14,147 bases of DNA from CAXCDZ01 sp963981525 (lineage in GTDB: Bacteria; Patescibacteriota; Microgenomatia; UBA1400; UBA12108), in assembly GCA_963981525.1 (NCBI GenBank), contig CAXCDZ010000018.1, forward strand, positions 1 through 14,147, given 5' to 3'. The notes below the pieces were generated by a model. The model was not told the origin of the DNA, made no database searches, and was given only the letters and a program-made list of their open reading frames with translations. Positions 1-6,236 of the stretch are shown here, piece by piece. How positions within the stretch are numbered: the first letter of the stretch is position 1; each line of letters begins with the position of its first letter. A program made the position numbers and the translations under genes.

Positions 1-9
1 TTTTTTCAT
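1..9 (-). CDS. Start of an unidentified gene downstream of ftsX (three codons only)
   Basis: An ATG at position 9 on the minus strand overlaps the ftsX stop codon as ATGA and is followed by two lysine codons (ATG AAA AAA) before the window ends. The same ATGA coupling is used at several junctions in this window, and MKK is how several genes here begin. In many bacteria the gene after ftsEX encodes a murein hydrolase activator or a secreted NlpC/P60 or M23 peptidase. That identity is only a guess from context, because no more sequence is visible. Confidence 0.5.
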
Positions 10-872
10 CGACCGTAACGGCGAGTGGCGATCAGACTCGCAAAACTACCCAAGATCAAGCCAAGCAGAAGCTCTCCAGCAAGCACAACAAGCATGACCC
101 AATATGGGACGGGTAGAATAGTAATCCCTTGCAAGAACTCAACGAGGTTGGGAGTGAGATAGAGGAGCGTGAGGTAAGACAGTCCCCAGCCCAGGAAGGC
201 GCCGAGTACGGAGTAGATAACCCCTTCGATTACGAATGGTCCGCGGATATACCAGGGGGATGCGCCCAAGAGGGAGAGAGTGTTGATCTCGAGTTTGCGA
301 GCCGTGAATTTGAGTCCCAAGATAATGATGATGGTAGTGAGTGAGGCAAAGAGGAGTAATCCAGAGAGTGCGATCCCACCCCATCTGACGCCATTGACCC
401 AGACCTTGATAGTGTCGATGATGTCTTTTTGGTAGATGACTTCTTCGACGTATTCTGCTCCCTCCATAATCTGGGCGATACCCTCTAGGTCAGTAACGCT
501 CTTGGCGGAGACCTCTAGACTGGCTGGTAAGATATCTGCTGTAACCATCTCCAATAATAGTGGATTGTCGGCATTTTGATCCTGGTAGATGGTGAGAGCT
601 TCTTCTTTGCCTATATAGATAATTGAGTCTGTGGAGAATGAGTTCTCGATCTCTGATTGGAGTGAGTTAAGCTGATCACTAGTAGTTGAGTCAAGGAAAA
701 ATGCAGTAACCTGAGGGCGTGACTCAAAATAGGTGAGAAGAGTGTGAGTTCCGATGGCAGCGAGGGTAAAGATGCTAACTATTAGGAACGTAACCGTAGT
801 CATGATGATGGCGGCAAGTGACTGGTAGGGTGCGCGGCGGATGTGCTGGAGGGTGAGAGTTAGTTTTTTCAT
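6..872 (-). CDS. ftsX: Cell division protein FtsX (ABC transporter-like permease)
   Basis: FtsX is the membrane half of FtsEX, which passes ATP hydrolysis by FtsE across the membrane to activate peptidoglycan hydrolases at division. The 288-residue protein has the family layout: a cytoplasmic N-terminus, one membrane segment at about 18-40, an extracellular domain at about 45-160, then three more membrane segments at about 163-187, 212-236 and 256-282. The extracellular part carries the family-type PASLEV stretch (116-121), and the loop after the second segment has the FtsX-like pattern EINTLSLLGAS (195-205). The length is normal for the family. The ATG overlaps the stop of ftsE as ATGA, so translation is probably coupled. 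No separate ribosome binding site or promoter is seen. Confidence 0.93.
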   Translation of the reverse strand: MKKLTLTLQHIRRAPYQSLAAIIMTTVTFLIVSIFTLAAIGTHTLLTYFESRPQVTAFFLDSTTSDQLNSLQSEIENSFSTDSIIYIGKEEALTIYQDQNADNPLLLEMVTADILPASLEVSAKSVTDLEGIAQIMEGAEYVEEVIYQKDIIDTIKVWVNGVRWGGIALSGLLLFASLTTIIIILGLKFTARKLEINTLSLLGASPWYIRGPFVIEGVIYSVLGAFLGWGLSYLTLLYLTPNLVEFLQGITILPVPYWVMLVVLAGELLLGLILGSFASLIATRRYGR

Positions 873-1546
873 TTTTTTGCCTTTGAACCTGAGTCCTTGA
901 CTAGCTTACCATCCTTGAGCTCAATACTGCGGGCACCCATTCCTTTGACCAGATCAGTCTCGTGGGTGGAGATGATAACGGTAGTGCCCTGCTTATTGAT
1001 CTCCTGCAAGAGCTTGATTACACCCTTAGCCGTTTCTGGATCGAGGTTACCGGTGGGCTCGTCGGCAAAAAGGAGCTTGGGCTCGGTGGCGAGTGCGCGG
1101 GCAATCACGACTCGTTGCAGCTGTCCTCCAGAGAGTTGGATGGGAAAATCATTTTCCTTGTCCGTAAGACCGGTGAGGTTAAGGAGCTCTTGTCTTCTTT
1201 TGAGAATAACCTTGTCATCGAATCCGAGGATGTCGAGTGCGAGATCGATGTTCTCGGCCACGGTACGATCCATCAGGATCTTAAAATCCTGGAAGACCAC
1301 CCCGATCTTGCGACGAAGGAGGGCGATGTTTTTGGGGCTAATTTTTTTGAGATTGTCTGAGTCGACTTTGATGATTCCGAGAGTAGGCTCGATTTCTTTG
1401 AGGAGGAGTTTTGCGATCGTGGTTTTGCCGGCGCCAGATGGTCCTGAGAGCACGACTAGCTCGCCGGAGCCAATTTCGAAACTGATATCCCCCAGAGCTT
1501 TGGTGCCATTGCCAAAAGTTTTTGTGACTTTGTCAAAAATGAGCAT
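869..1546 (-). CDS. ftsE: Cell division ATP-binding protein FtsE
   Basis: FtsE is the cytoplasmic ATPase of FtsEX. The 225-residue protein has every ABC motif in place: Walker A GPSGAGKTT (35-43), Q-loop Gln86 in the FtsE-typical VVFQDF context, signature LSGGQ (138-142), Walker B LLFADE (158-163) followed by PTGNLD, and switch His195. The length and the adjoining ftsX settle the assignment over other MacB/LolD-like ATPases. A lysine-rich tail (DSGSKAKK) ends the protein. The ATG at 1546 lacks a clear Shine-Dalgarno sequence. The 37-bp gap to the upstream gene holds a short repeated TGATCAC motif. The gene is probably transcribed from the promoter ahead of the 180-residue protein gene. Confidence 0.95.
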   Translation of the reverse strand: MLIFDKVTKTFGNGTKALGDISFEIGSGELVVLSGPSGAGKTTIAKLLLKEIEPTLGIIKVDSDNLKKISPKNIALLRRKIGVVFQDFKILMDRTVAENIDLALDILGFDDKVILKRRQELLNLTGLTDKENDFPIQLSGGQLQRVVIARALATEPKLLFADEPTGNLDPETAKGVIKLLQEINKQGTTVIISTHETDLVKGMGARSIELKDGKLVKDSGSKAKK

Positions 1547-1553
1547 ATTATTC

Positions 1554-1575
1554 GTGATCAGCTCGCAGTGATCAG
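1554..1575. repeat. Two GTGATCAG copies, 14 bp apart, upstream of ftsE
   Basis: On the plus strand GTGATCAG occurs at 1554-1561 and again at 1568-1575, each containing the palindrome TGATCA. The second copy lies inside a near-palindrome, GCAGTGATCAGTGC (1565-1578 approximately), with one mismatched pair. Together they fill most of the 37-bp gap between ftsE and the gene before it. They could be an operator, a processing site or chance. No function is claimed. Confidence 0.4.
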
Positions 1576-1583
1576 TGCGTAGC

Positions 1584-2126
1584 TTATTCTGATACTTCTA
1601 TGTTATTAACTTCGGCGGCGTTAAGGCCTACTACCTTGATTCTCCCTACATCCATAAGCCAACCTGCGCTCTTACCCTGGAAAGTCTCGCCCCAGAGCTC
1701 GACCTCGGTGGTGAGGAAAAGATCAAGATCGATCACTGATGAAGTAAGGTAGACCCATTGGGACTCGTCGATTCCGCGCTCTAAGTGATGTGAGCCCTCG
1801 CCGTCGATCCCGCCAGGCTGGATAATGCCGAGTGCGGAGTCAGAAAAAGAATCTTTATCTGCACTACCAAAGACATCACCCACAGCAACACTCGCAGCGT
1901 CGGTGGGATTCTGGGTAAGTGCGCTGGGGATAGGACCGGATGTACCTGGAGTCTGGAGTCTAGTGCGAGCAACGAAGAAGCCTGTGGTCAACCCGGCAAT
2001 AACAGCGACGACTAGTGAGATGACGCGAAGATTGGGGAGCTTGGTGGGAGTACTCTTTTTGACTGGCTTGGATTCTAAGCTTGATGAATTAGTTTGTTCG
2101 AGTGAGATTTTTTTGATTGGTGCCAT
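1584..2126 (-). CDS. Membrane-anchored protein of unknown function upstream of ftsEX
   Basis: I do not recognise a named family. The 180-residue protein has a Lys/Ser/Thr-rich cytoplasmic N-terminus (1-33), one hydrophobic segment at about 34-54, a Pro/Ser/Thr-rich linker, and a compact C-terminal domain at about 98-168. That domain has a distinctive pattern: G..HHLER (111-117), VYLTSSVIDLD (125-135), VELWGETF (142-149) and GWLMDVGRIKV (155-165). Alternating hydrophobic strands of this kind suggest a small beta-barrel such as an OB fold, which is inference. It should be N-in with the domain outside the cell. It is the first gene of an apparent ftsE-ftsX operon, so an envelope or division role is plausible. 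It has the best ribosome binding site in the window (AGGAGG, 5 bases before ATG). Confidence 0.85.
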   Translation of the reverse strand: MAPIKKISLEQTNSSSLESKPVKKSTPTKLPNLRVISLVVAVIAGLTTGFFVARTRLQTPGTSGPIPSALTQNPTDAASVAVGDVFGSADKDSFSDSALGIIQPGGIDGEGSHHLERGIDESQWVYLTSSVIDLDLFLTTEVELWGETFQGKSAGWLMDVGRIKVVGLNAAEVNNIEVSE

Positions 2127-2131
2127 GACTA

Positions 2132-2137
2132 CCTCCT
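2132..2137 (-). promoter_or_regulatory. Strong ribosome binding site AGGAGG
   Basis: AGGAGG lies 5 bases before the ATG at 2126. It is the only full-strength Shine-Dalgarno sequence I see in the window; most other genes rely on overlaps, weak sites or none. It fixes the start of the 180-residue protein. Confidence 0.85.
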
Positions 2138-2152
2138 ATTAAGTATGGGTCT

Positions 2153-2161
2153 AATATAGCA
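2153..2161 (-). promoter_or_regulatory. Extended -10 promoter (TGCTATATT) for the ftsEX operon
   Basis: Reading minus, TGCTATATT fits the extended -10 pattern TGnTATAAT with one mismatch. It begins just past the prfB stop codon and would place the transcript start around 2145-2147, giving a leader of about 20 bases that carries the AGGAGG site. No clear -35 box is present. The prediction rests on the motif and on similar motifs before other genes here. Confidence 0.6.
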
Positions 2162-2167
2162 CAAAAC

Positions 2168-3241
2168 CTAGGCAAGGAGCTTGAGTTCGGCATCGATAAA
2201 GCCTTCGAGATTGCCGTCCAACACTCCCTCGGCATCACTGGTTTCGTGCTCTGTACGCAAATCCTTGACCATTTTGTAGGGGTGTAGGACATAACTCCTG
2301 ATCTGGCTACCAAAACTTGCTGGTTGATAGCTCCCCTTAACATCCTGGATCTCGGCTGATTTTTTGGCTTCTGCGATTTCCCAGAGTTTGGCCTTGAGAC
2401 GAGCGAGAGCCTTCTCGCGATTACGTTGCTGATAACGCTCCTCTGTACAGACGACTGTAAATCCGGTGGGGAGATGCTTGAGTCTGACGGCGGTGCTAAC
2501 TTTGTTCACATTCTGGCCACCATGCCCTCCTGCACGGAAGAACTGCCATTCTAGATCGTTATCTGGAATCTCTAAGTCACTGTCATCCTCGATAACCTCA
2601 GGGAGAACCTCTACTAGGGCAAAGCTGGTTTGGCGGAGGTTATCAGCGTTAAATGGACTTTGTCGGACCAGCCGGTGAGTACCAGCTTCTCTTTTGAGCA
2701 TGCCGTATGCGTGCTCGCCCTTAATCAGGATCGTGGCAGACTTGATCCCAGCTTCTTCTCCCCTAGTTTCTTCGATAAGATGATGTGACCAATCCTTACT
2801 CTCTGCGTAGCGCTCATACATCCTGGAGAGCATACTAGCCCAGTCCATGGCTTCGGTGCCACCTGCACCCGAATGGATGCTAAGGATGGCGTTGAGCTGG
2901 TCGTAGCGACCGGAGAGATAGGTTGCGAGCTCAAGACGGTCCAGATACTTATTGAGCTGACCTAGATACTTGGCTTTTTCACTCTTGATCTCAACGTTAT
3001 TAGGATCATCGGTTAGCATAAGAGTGGCAGTCTCGAGGTCGGAGAGGAGATTATCTAACTTGCTGAGAGTTTCGAGTGTGGTGTTGATGACTGAGAGGCG
3101 TTGTGATTTCTTGGTAGCGTCTGGCTGATCCCAAAAACTCCCCTCCTCCATTGCCTTGAGGAGATCTTCTTTTTCACTCTGGATCTCTTTGACCTGGAGT
3201 TTGACTCTGATGTTGTCGAGCCGTTCTTGATAATCTGCCAT
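2168..3241 (-). CDS. prfB: Peptide chain release factor 2 (RF2)
   Basis: RF2 recognises UGA and UAA stops in the ribosomal A site and triggers peptide release. Counting from the ATG at 3241 (357 residues), the protein has the helical N-terminal domain, the GAGGTEA-type region near 124-131, the RF2-specific tripeptide SPF at 195-197, which distinguishes it from RF1 (PxT), and the catalytic GGQ at 241-243 within GGHGGQNVNKV. An upstream in-frame ATG at 3268 would add nine residues (MAILYYNTP). I prefer 3241 because the MADYQERL start fits family N-termini and the divergent -10 element sits exactly ahead of it. No in-frame UGA or CTTTGAC shift site is present, so the classic autoregulatory frameshift is absent. 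It stands alone, divergent from the DedA-like gene. Confidence 0.95.
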   Translation of the reverse strand: MADYQERLDNIRVKLQVKEIQSEKEDLLKAMEEGSFWDQPDATKKSQRLSVINTTLETLSKLDNLLSDLETATLMLTDDPNNVEIKSEKAKYLGQLNKYLDRLELATYLSGRYDQLNAILSIHSGAGGTEAMDWASMLSRMYERYAESKDWSHHLIEETRGEEAGIKSATILIKGEHAYGMLKREAGTHRLVRQSPFNADNLRQTSFALVEVLPEVIEDDSDLEIPDNDLEWQFFRAGGHGGQNVNKVSTAVRLKHLPTGFTVVCTEERYQQRNREKALARLKAKLWEIAEAKKSAEIQDVKGSYQPASFGSQIRSYVLHPYKMVKDLRTEHETSDAEGVLDGNLEGFIDAELKLLA

Positions 3242-3246
3242 GGGGG

Positions 3247-3261
3247 TATTGTAATACAATA
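3247..3261. promoter_or_regulatory. Perfect 15-bp palindrome forming a divergent prfB / DedA-like promoter
   Basis: TATTGTAATACAATA is a perfect inverted repeat (7-bp arms around A3254) in the 25-bp gap between prfB and the divergent gene. Each arm holds a -10-like TACAAT hexamer, one per strand (3255-3260 plus; 3253-3248 minus). Each hexamer is followed by exactly six bases and then ATG (3267 plus, 3241 minus). A normal spacing from -10 to transcription start would put both starts at or next to the A of ATG, so both mRNAs would be leaderless. No Shine-Dalgarno sequence precedes either ATG. The palindrome could also be a shared operator. Confidence 0.6.
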
Positions 3262-3266
3262 TAGCC

Positions 3267-3791
3267 ATGGAATGGAAAACTCGCTGGGAACAACTAAGGC
3301 AAACTAACTGGTTTCGACGACTGTACGCCTCGATCGGAACAGTAATGATTGTACTGTCGTTCCTGATAATAGTTGACCCGGAGCCGTTTGTCAGACTGGG
3401 TTATCCTGGGATATTTGTGTTTAATTTGTTTGGCCCTGGCACGCTACTGATCCCATCATTATCACTCAAGATGAATGTCTGGGGACTGGCTCTGAGCTCT
3501 GCTGGTGGGATGGCGATCAATGATAGTGTGAGTTGGATGGTGGGACATGGAGGCAGAGCGATTATCACTCCTGGTAAGCGAACTGAGAGAGTGGAGAGAG
3601 CGATTGGTAAGTACGGGGGATGGGCATTCCTTGGCTACTCTATACTCCCTTTTCCGTTTGATTTTGTGGGATTGATTGCAGGTTACCTGAGATTCTCATA
3701 TTGGAAGATGCTTGGGGCGGCTTTTGTGGGCAAGGTCACTAGATTTGTGTTAATGGGAATGGGTACTGGTTGGCTGATGGGGGTTATTTGA
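3267..3791 (+). CDS. Small VTT/DedA-like membrane protein
   Basis: This is the only plus-strand gene in the window. The 174-residue protein is strongly hydrophobic, with membrane segments at roughly 20-36, 45-62, 70-90, 118-140 and 150-172. The C-terminal pattern PFPFDFVGLIAGYLRFSYWK (128-147) followed by GKVTRF (155-160) matches the VTT (DedA/SNARE-associated/YqaA-like) family, whose members act in lipid and membrane homeostasis; better studied relatives move lipids across the bilayer. It is shorter than typical DedA proteins (about 200-220 residues), closer to YqaA-like forms. The ATG at 3267 has no Shine-Dalgarno sequence and lies six bases after a -10-like hexamer. Its last 8 bases overlap the end of the convergent endonuclease IV gene, so there is no room for a separate terminator. 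Confidence 0.78.
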   Translation: MEWKTRWEQLRQTNWFRRLYASIGTVMIVLSFLIIVDPEPFVRLGYPGIFVFNLFGPGTLLIPSLSLKMNVWGLALSSAGGMAINDSVSWMVGHGGRAIITPGKRTERVERAIGKYGGWAFLGYSILPFPFDFVGLIAGYLRFSYWKMLGAAFVGKVTRFVLMGMGTGWLMGVI

Positions 3792-4623
3792 GAAGGGACC
3801 TAACTCGATCGATATTGGCAGTATCTGGGCCGGATTTGTCGGTGCCTGGGACCTCCAAGATCAATGGGTAGCTGCGTAGCTTGGGGTGGTTGATGAGGCG
3901 AGCGAGACCCTCCTCACCGATATGGCCCTCGCCGATGTTTTCGTGATTGTCGCGACCACTCCCCAGCTCGGTCTTGCTGTCATTGAGATGAATGACATTG
4001 AGCTTGTCGAGTCCGATATGATCTTCGATTTCTGTAACCCATTTTTCTAGCCCTTGGGCAGTTGCGAGATCAGAACCTGCCTCGTAGGCATGGGCTGTGT
4101 CCAGACAGATCTGGAGACGAGGAGTTTGGATTGCCTCGAGAATCTCGCCGAGCTCCAAGAGTGAGCCGATCTTGCCCTTTTGCCCTGCTGAGTTCTCGAG
4201 AAGGAGAATGGAGTCAGGTGGAGTGGAGTCAAGAACTTGGTTGATTTGATCAATTACCAACTCACGACTAGCTTCCCATCCCCTACCCTGATGACTGCCG
4301 ATATGAAGGACCACACCTGCACTACCGATTGCTGCAGAGTTAGTCATGTCGGTGATAAGGGCCTGCTTAGACTTTTCTAGCAACTCTGGATTGTCTGAGG
4401 CGAGATTGGTGAGATAGAGGGCATGAATATAGACGGGAGCAAGGTCGTGCTCGGCAATGAGTGAGTTAAATTCTTCTGCAACTTTTGGCTCGTAGAGTTT
4501 GCGTGCCCACATGCGGGGAGAACCGGCAAAGATCTGCATGCAGTTGCCGCCGATTGCGAGCGTATTTTTGACCGCGTTTTTGATCCCGCCGCTCGCACTA
4601 ACGTGCCCGCCTACCCGCCTCAT
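3784..4623 (-). CDS. nfo: Endonuclease IV (AP endonuclease, Nfo)
   Basis: Endonuclease IV cuts DNA 5' to abasic sites in base excision repair and removes blocked 3' ends. The 279-residue protein is of normal length, and all nine trinuclear zinc ligands known for the E. coli enzyme can be matched by motif: His67, His107 (VVLHIGSH), Glu143 (LLENSAG), Asp175 and His178 (CLDTAHAY), His212 (VIHLNDSK), Asp225 and His227 (GRDNHENIGEG), and Glu257 (ILEVPG). It starts MRRVGGHVSASGG, typical of the family. The ATG overlaps the stop of the upstream 119-residue gene as ATGA. It is the last gene of the long run that starts with the VIT1-like gene, and its 3' end overlaps the convergent DedA-like gene. Confidence 0.95.
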   Translation of the reverse strand: MRRVGGHVSASGGIKNAVKNTLAIGGNCMQIFAGSPRMWARKLYEPKVAEEFNSLIAEHDLAPVYIHALYLTNLASDNPELLEKSKQALITDMTNSAAIGSAGVVLHIGSHQGRGWEASRELVIDQINQVLDSTPPDSILLLENSAGQKGKIGSLLELGEILEAIQTPRLQICLDTAHAYEAGSDLATAQGLEKWVTEIEDHIGLDKLNVIHLNDSKTELGSGRDNHENIGEGHIGEEGLARLINHPKLRSYPLILEVPGTDKSGPDTANIDRVRSLLK

Positions 4624-4979
4624 TCTTGTTCCTCATACTCTTGGATTACTCCCTGGCAAAACTCGTACTTGATTTTGTCATACTGCTCTTGCGGGATCTC
4701 ACTAATCTCTTTTTGGATCGTCTCGAGGGCTTCGTTAATGATTGGCTCACCCTCTCCGTCCGTAACCTGGTTAATAACTGCGTTACTAGTATCTAGCACT
4801 GCGGAGGTGGCAGTACCCAGGACTTGCTTGAGACTATCGACGTCAAGAGGAGCTTGGGTGAGATTAAACTTGGGGGTAAGAGTGGAGGAAGAAGAGCGGG
4901 ATAGGATGGTTTGTTGATAATAGAAATAACCGGCACCGAGTGAGAGGGCGATGAGGGCTATAAGCAAGATCTTTTTCAT
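4620..4979 (-). CDS. Small membrane-anchored or secreted protein of unknown function
   Basis: I do not recognise this 119-residue protein. It has an MKK start and a hydrophobic segment at about 4-20 that could be a signal peptide or an N-terminal anchor. No lipobox cysteine is present; the only Cys is near residue 108. The rest is soluble and acidic: a Ser/Thr-rich linker (27-36), a central region at about 45-75, and a Glu/Gln-rich helical C-terminus ending EYEEQE. The region 48-118 is mostly predicted helix by eye. It sits 42 bp after the MacB-like permease gene and overlaps nfo by ATGA, so it is probably co-expressed with DNA repair and export genes without a clear functional link. The usual Shine-Dalgarno distance is not met at its own ATG (AAGGA lies 15 bases away). 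Confidence 0.75.
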   Translation of the reverse strand: MKKILLIALIALSLGAGYFYYQQTILSRSSSSTLTPKFNLTQAPLDVDSLKQVLGTATSAVLDTSNAVINQVTDGEGEPIINEALETIQKEISEIPQEQYDKIKYEFCQGVIQEYEEQE

Positions 4980-4995
4980 AACATCATGATACCAT

Positions 4996-5022
4996 CCTTC
5001 GACAGGCTCAGGACCTACGGGC
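4996..5022. repeat. Interspersed repeat-like element (CCTTCGACAGGCTCAGG core)
   Basis: The core 4996-5012 reads CCTTCGACAGGCTCAGG and continues ACCTACGGGC up to the MacB-like stop codon. From memory, near-identical short sequences recur as dispersed elements in intergenic spaces of several bacterial lineages, including CPR genomes. I see only one copy here, in the 42-bp gap after the permease gene, so repeat status in this genome is inference. On the minus strand its end supplies the AAGGA that could act as a ribosome binding site. Confidence 0.5.
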
Positions 5023-6236
5023 TACTCGTAGCGCAAGGCCTCGATAGGGCTAAGCTTGCTGGCTTTGCGGGCTGGGAAGACGCCAAAGATTATCCCTGTG
5101 AACCAAGAAACAGAAAAGGCAAGTGCGACTGAACTCAGTGTAATGTGAGAAGGAATAAACTGATCAAGAATGAGTGAGATGAGCATGCCGAGAACGATGC
5201 CAGTGAGACCGCCAAAGCTCGATAGTGCAGCTGCCTCGATCAGAAATTGGACGAGAATGTCATTGGGTTTTGCCCCGAGGGCTTTTCTGAGTCCGATCTC
5301 CTTAGTGCGCTCTGAAACAGAGACAAGCATGATGTTCATGATCCCGATCCCACCAACAATGAGAGAGATCGCGGCGATACCAGCAAGGGCACCTGTGATT
5401 GCGCCGAGAATAGTCTGGATTGACTCAACTAGCTCTGCCTGATCGGTTACTGAAAAATCATCTTCGTCAAGATATTTACCCATCACGCGTGAGACGAGTG
5501 CTTCTCCCCTAGCCAACTCATCTTCTCCGTCAATTTTGACAAGTAAATATTGGATCCCTGTGATCTCGAGCGCAGTACGACCAGTCTCGAGAGGAATATA
5601 GATGATACTATCTAAGTCTGGCCCACCAAATCCACCACCCCCTTTGGACTCAACTACACCAATAACTGTGAAGTAGATCCCATTGAGCGAGAGCTGTTGA
5701 CCAATCGCAGAAGAGAGTCCAAAGAGATCCTCGGCAAGAGTAGGACCAATAACGGCAACTCTACGCTTGGTCTCGTTGTCTGCTGAATTAAAAAACCTCC
5801 CACTAGTCATACCGAGACTGCGGACAGAAGCATACTCGGCGGTTGAGGCGGCAATCATGGTATTTTTTTTGATAGTTCCCACCCTAGCTTCGATTGGCAA
5901 CTCAGAGATGGGGATTGCAGTTGTGATGGGGTCACCGATTCTCTTGATAGCGCGAACATGATCTAGTGTAAGTTTGCTAACAGTCAAGCCTTGCGTGAAT
6001 GCGTCTTGTGAGAATCCCCCCTCTTCTGAGATAAACTCTCCTGGAGTAACAAAAAGAAGATTGCTACCCAGACCTTCAAATTGCTCTGTGACGAGATTTT
6101 TGAGACCACTACCAAGAGAGGTGAGTAAAATCACAGATAGAACACCAATAATAACTCCCAATGTCGTAAGGAATGATCTAACTTTGTTGCGGTTGAGACT
6201 AGTAAAGGCTGAGAGCCAGATTAATCTAAATTTCAT
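5022..6236 (-). CDS. MacB/FtsX-type ABC transporter permease
   Basis: This 404-residue protein has the MacB permease layout: membrane segment 1 at about 22-42, a large extracytoplasmic periplasmic-core-like domain at about 45-270, then three segments at about 278-304, 327-358 and 366-388. Family marks include the N-terminal NKVRSFLTTLGVIIGV (17-32), the coupling stretch SERTKEIGLRKALGA (308-322), and the C-terminal FPARKASKLSPIEALRYE (387-404). Such permeases transmit ATP-driven conformational change to a membrane fusion protein and export peptides, lipoproteins or small molecules; the substrate here is unknown. A glycine-rich loop (GGGGFGG, 199-205) interrupts the core domain. The ATG overlaps the ATPase stop as ATGA. 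Unlike E. coli MacB, the ATPase is a separate polypeptide. Confidence 0.92.
   Translation of the reverse strand: MKFRLIWLSAFTSLNRNKVRSFLTTLGVIIGVLSVILLTSLGSGLKNLVTEQFEGLGSNLLFVTPGEFISEEGGFSQDAFTQGLTVSKLTLDHVRAIKRIGDPITTAIPISELPIEARVGTIKKNTMIAASTAEYASVRSLGMTSGRFFNSADNETKRRVAVIGPTLAEDLFGLSSAIGQQLSLNGIYFTVIGVVESKGGGGFGGPDLDSIIYIPLETGRTALEITGIQYLLVKIDGEDELARGEALVSRVMGKYLDEDDFSVTDQAELVESIQTILGAITGALAGIAAISLIVGGIGIMNIMLVSVSERTKEIGLRKALGAKPNDILVQFLIEAAALSSFGGLTGIVLGMLISLILDQFIPSHITLSSVALAFSVSWFTGIIFGVFPARKASKLSPIEALRYE

Noticed and set aside
897..1571. Long open frame (224 codons) on the plus strand opposite ftsE
   Set aside because: It is fully antisense to an unmistakable ftsE, has a low-complexity Ser/Arg/Leu-rich product with no domain pattern, and no ribosome binding site. 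It is a shadow of ftsE codon use.
1825..2142. Plus-strand open frame opposite the 180-residue protein gene
   Set aside because: The minus-strand frame has a strong AGGAGG, a promoter, a membrane segment and a structured domain; the plus-strand frame has none of these.
3242..3268. Upstream ATG at 3268 as the prfB start (nine extra residues)
   Set aside because: It would make the two divergent genes overlap at CCATGG, place the -10 elements inside coding sequence and add an atypical hydrophobic N-terminus. The ATG at 3241 fits better, though the longer form cannot be excluded.
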